The notes beneath the pieces are model-generated. The model made no database searches. It was given only the letters and a program-made list of their open reading frames with translations, and had not been told where the DNA came from. This document shows, one piece after another, positions 4,909 to 5,119 of a DNA stretch of 5,119 nucleotides. The translations under genes and the position numbers were made by a program. Each line of letters starts with the position of its first letter. Positions within the stretch are counted from its first letter, which is position 1. This stretch comes from Candidatus Bathycorpusculum sp. (GTDB taxonomy: Archaea > Thermoproteota > Bathyarchaeia > Bathyarchaeales > Bathycorpusculaceae), in the NCBI GenBank assembly GCA_009779045.1, contig WREZ01000109.1:1-5119 (forward strand), written 5' to 3'.

Positions 4909-4933
4909 TAGTTGTAGTTAAGGTTTACAACTA
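4909..4933. repeat. 8-bp inverted repeat (possible hairpin)
   Basis: TAGTTGTA and TACAACTA are perfect 8-bp arms around a 9-nt spacer, lying about 32 bp upstream of the rnp4 TATA palindrome. It could be a regulator site, a transcript-end hairpin for an upstream gene, or chance; no long U tract follows on either strand. Confidence 0.4.
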
Positions 4934-5091
4934 ATAAGTTTAATTGCTAGGTTATTTGTAGTAATTTTTGTTTTTTAGTGTACTATGAATAATAAGAAAC
5001 GTGCATAATTATCGTGTCCACAATTTACTAGATTATTACAGTTTAGATTACGTAATTGGATTTGGTGTGTGGTTATAGGTGAAGTGTTGTT

Positions 5092-5119
5092 TTTGTTTGC
5101 TTGCTTGTTTGTTTGTTTG
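5092..5119. repeat. TTTG/CTTG tetranucleotide tandem repeat at window edge
   Basis: Seven consecutive 4-bp units (TTTG, TTTG, CTTG, CTTG, TTTG, TTTG, TTTG) reach the last base of the window, so the array may continue beyond it. It is the only simple-sequence array seen here. Ending a piece of sequence at such a repeat can also mark an assembly break. Confidence 0.75.

Larger units (their letters stand above)
4828..5119. other. AT-rich region upstream of rnp4, no recognisable gene
   Basis: Apart from the rnp4 promoter palindrome, the 8-bp inverted repeat and the tetranucleotide repeat at the edge, I recognise nothing here. One minus-strand frame stays open from the edge to about 4974 (roughly 47 codons), but it is Asn/Gln/Lys-rich, starts inside the simple repeat and matches no family I know. 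On the plus strand GGTGA (5078-5082) followed by GTG (5084) and TTG opens a hydrophobic frame (MLFLFACLFVCL) running off the edge; this could be a divergent membrane or secreted protein or a by-product of the T/G repeat. No tRNA features (T-loop GGTTCGAATC type box) are present. Confidence 0.4.

Noticed and set aside
4974..5118. Open minus-strand frame of about 47 codons entering from the right edge
   Set aside because: It begins inside the tetranucleotide repeat, is Asn/Gln/Lys-rich, matches no recognisable domain and is as long as expected by chance in a spacer of this composition.
1..5119. Mobile element, CRISPR array or defence system
   Set aside because: There is no transposase, integrase, spaced direct repeats, terminal inverted repeats or toxin-antitoxin pair; almost all sequence is occupied by housekeeping genes.

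Overview
The window is a piece of an archaeal chromosome carrying ten protein genes, all on the minus strand. It is a compact 'information-processing' neighbourhood. Every gene belongs to a family whose sequence class or gene grouping is archaeal/eukaryotic rather than bacterial: ribosomal proteins S19e, L39e, L31e and L18Ae (LX), aIF6, PDCD5-like protein, prefoldin alpha and RNase P component 4 (Rpp21). A YhbY/CRM RNA-binding protein and the SRP receptor FtsY are also present. AT content is moderately high and several starts are TTG. The lineage cannot be fixed from this piece alone; a TACK-type (for example Bathyarchaeia-like) or another mesophilic uncultured archaeon is my low-confidence guess.

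Read in the direction of transcription (right to left) there appear to be three transcription units. Unit 1 (about 4844 down to 4176) is rnp4 followed by yhbY, overlapping by 8 nt, with a strong AGGAGG Shine-Dalgarno for yhbY. Unit 2 (about 4024 down to 2544) is rps19e, pdcd5, rpl39e and rpl31e, with gaps of only 4 to 14 nt. Its third member, the 52-residue L39e gene at 3034-3192, is easily missed because of its size. Unit 3 (about 2340 or 2447 down to 63) is aif6, rpl18a, pfdA and ftsY, with gaps of 0 to 5 nt. Candidate TATA boxes lie upstream of each unit (near 4865-4872, 4046-4053, and 2361-2368 or 2464-2474), and T-rich stretches follow units 1 and 2.

Functionally the genes follow the life of a nascent protein. 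RNase P matures tRNA, and YhbY is a likely ribosome-assembly RNA binder. S19e belongs to the small subunit, and L39e, L31e and LX are large-subunit proteins, the first two located around the polypeptide exit tunnel. aIF6 controls 60S-type subunit availability, prefoldin takes over nascent chains, and FtsY docks SRP-ribosome complexes at the membrane.

The remaining sequence is three non-coding stretches: 2331-2543, 3997-4175, and 4828 to the right edge. They contain promoters, small inverted repeats and, at the extreme right edge, a TTTG/CTTG tetranucleotide repeat. I see no mobile element, CRISPR array, defence cassette or tRNA, and no convincing new system. The most interesting points are the long acidic N-terminal extension on L31e, the use of TTG starts at the head of all three transcripts, a palindrome sitting on the rnp4 TATA box, and the edge repeat.
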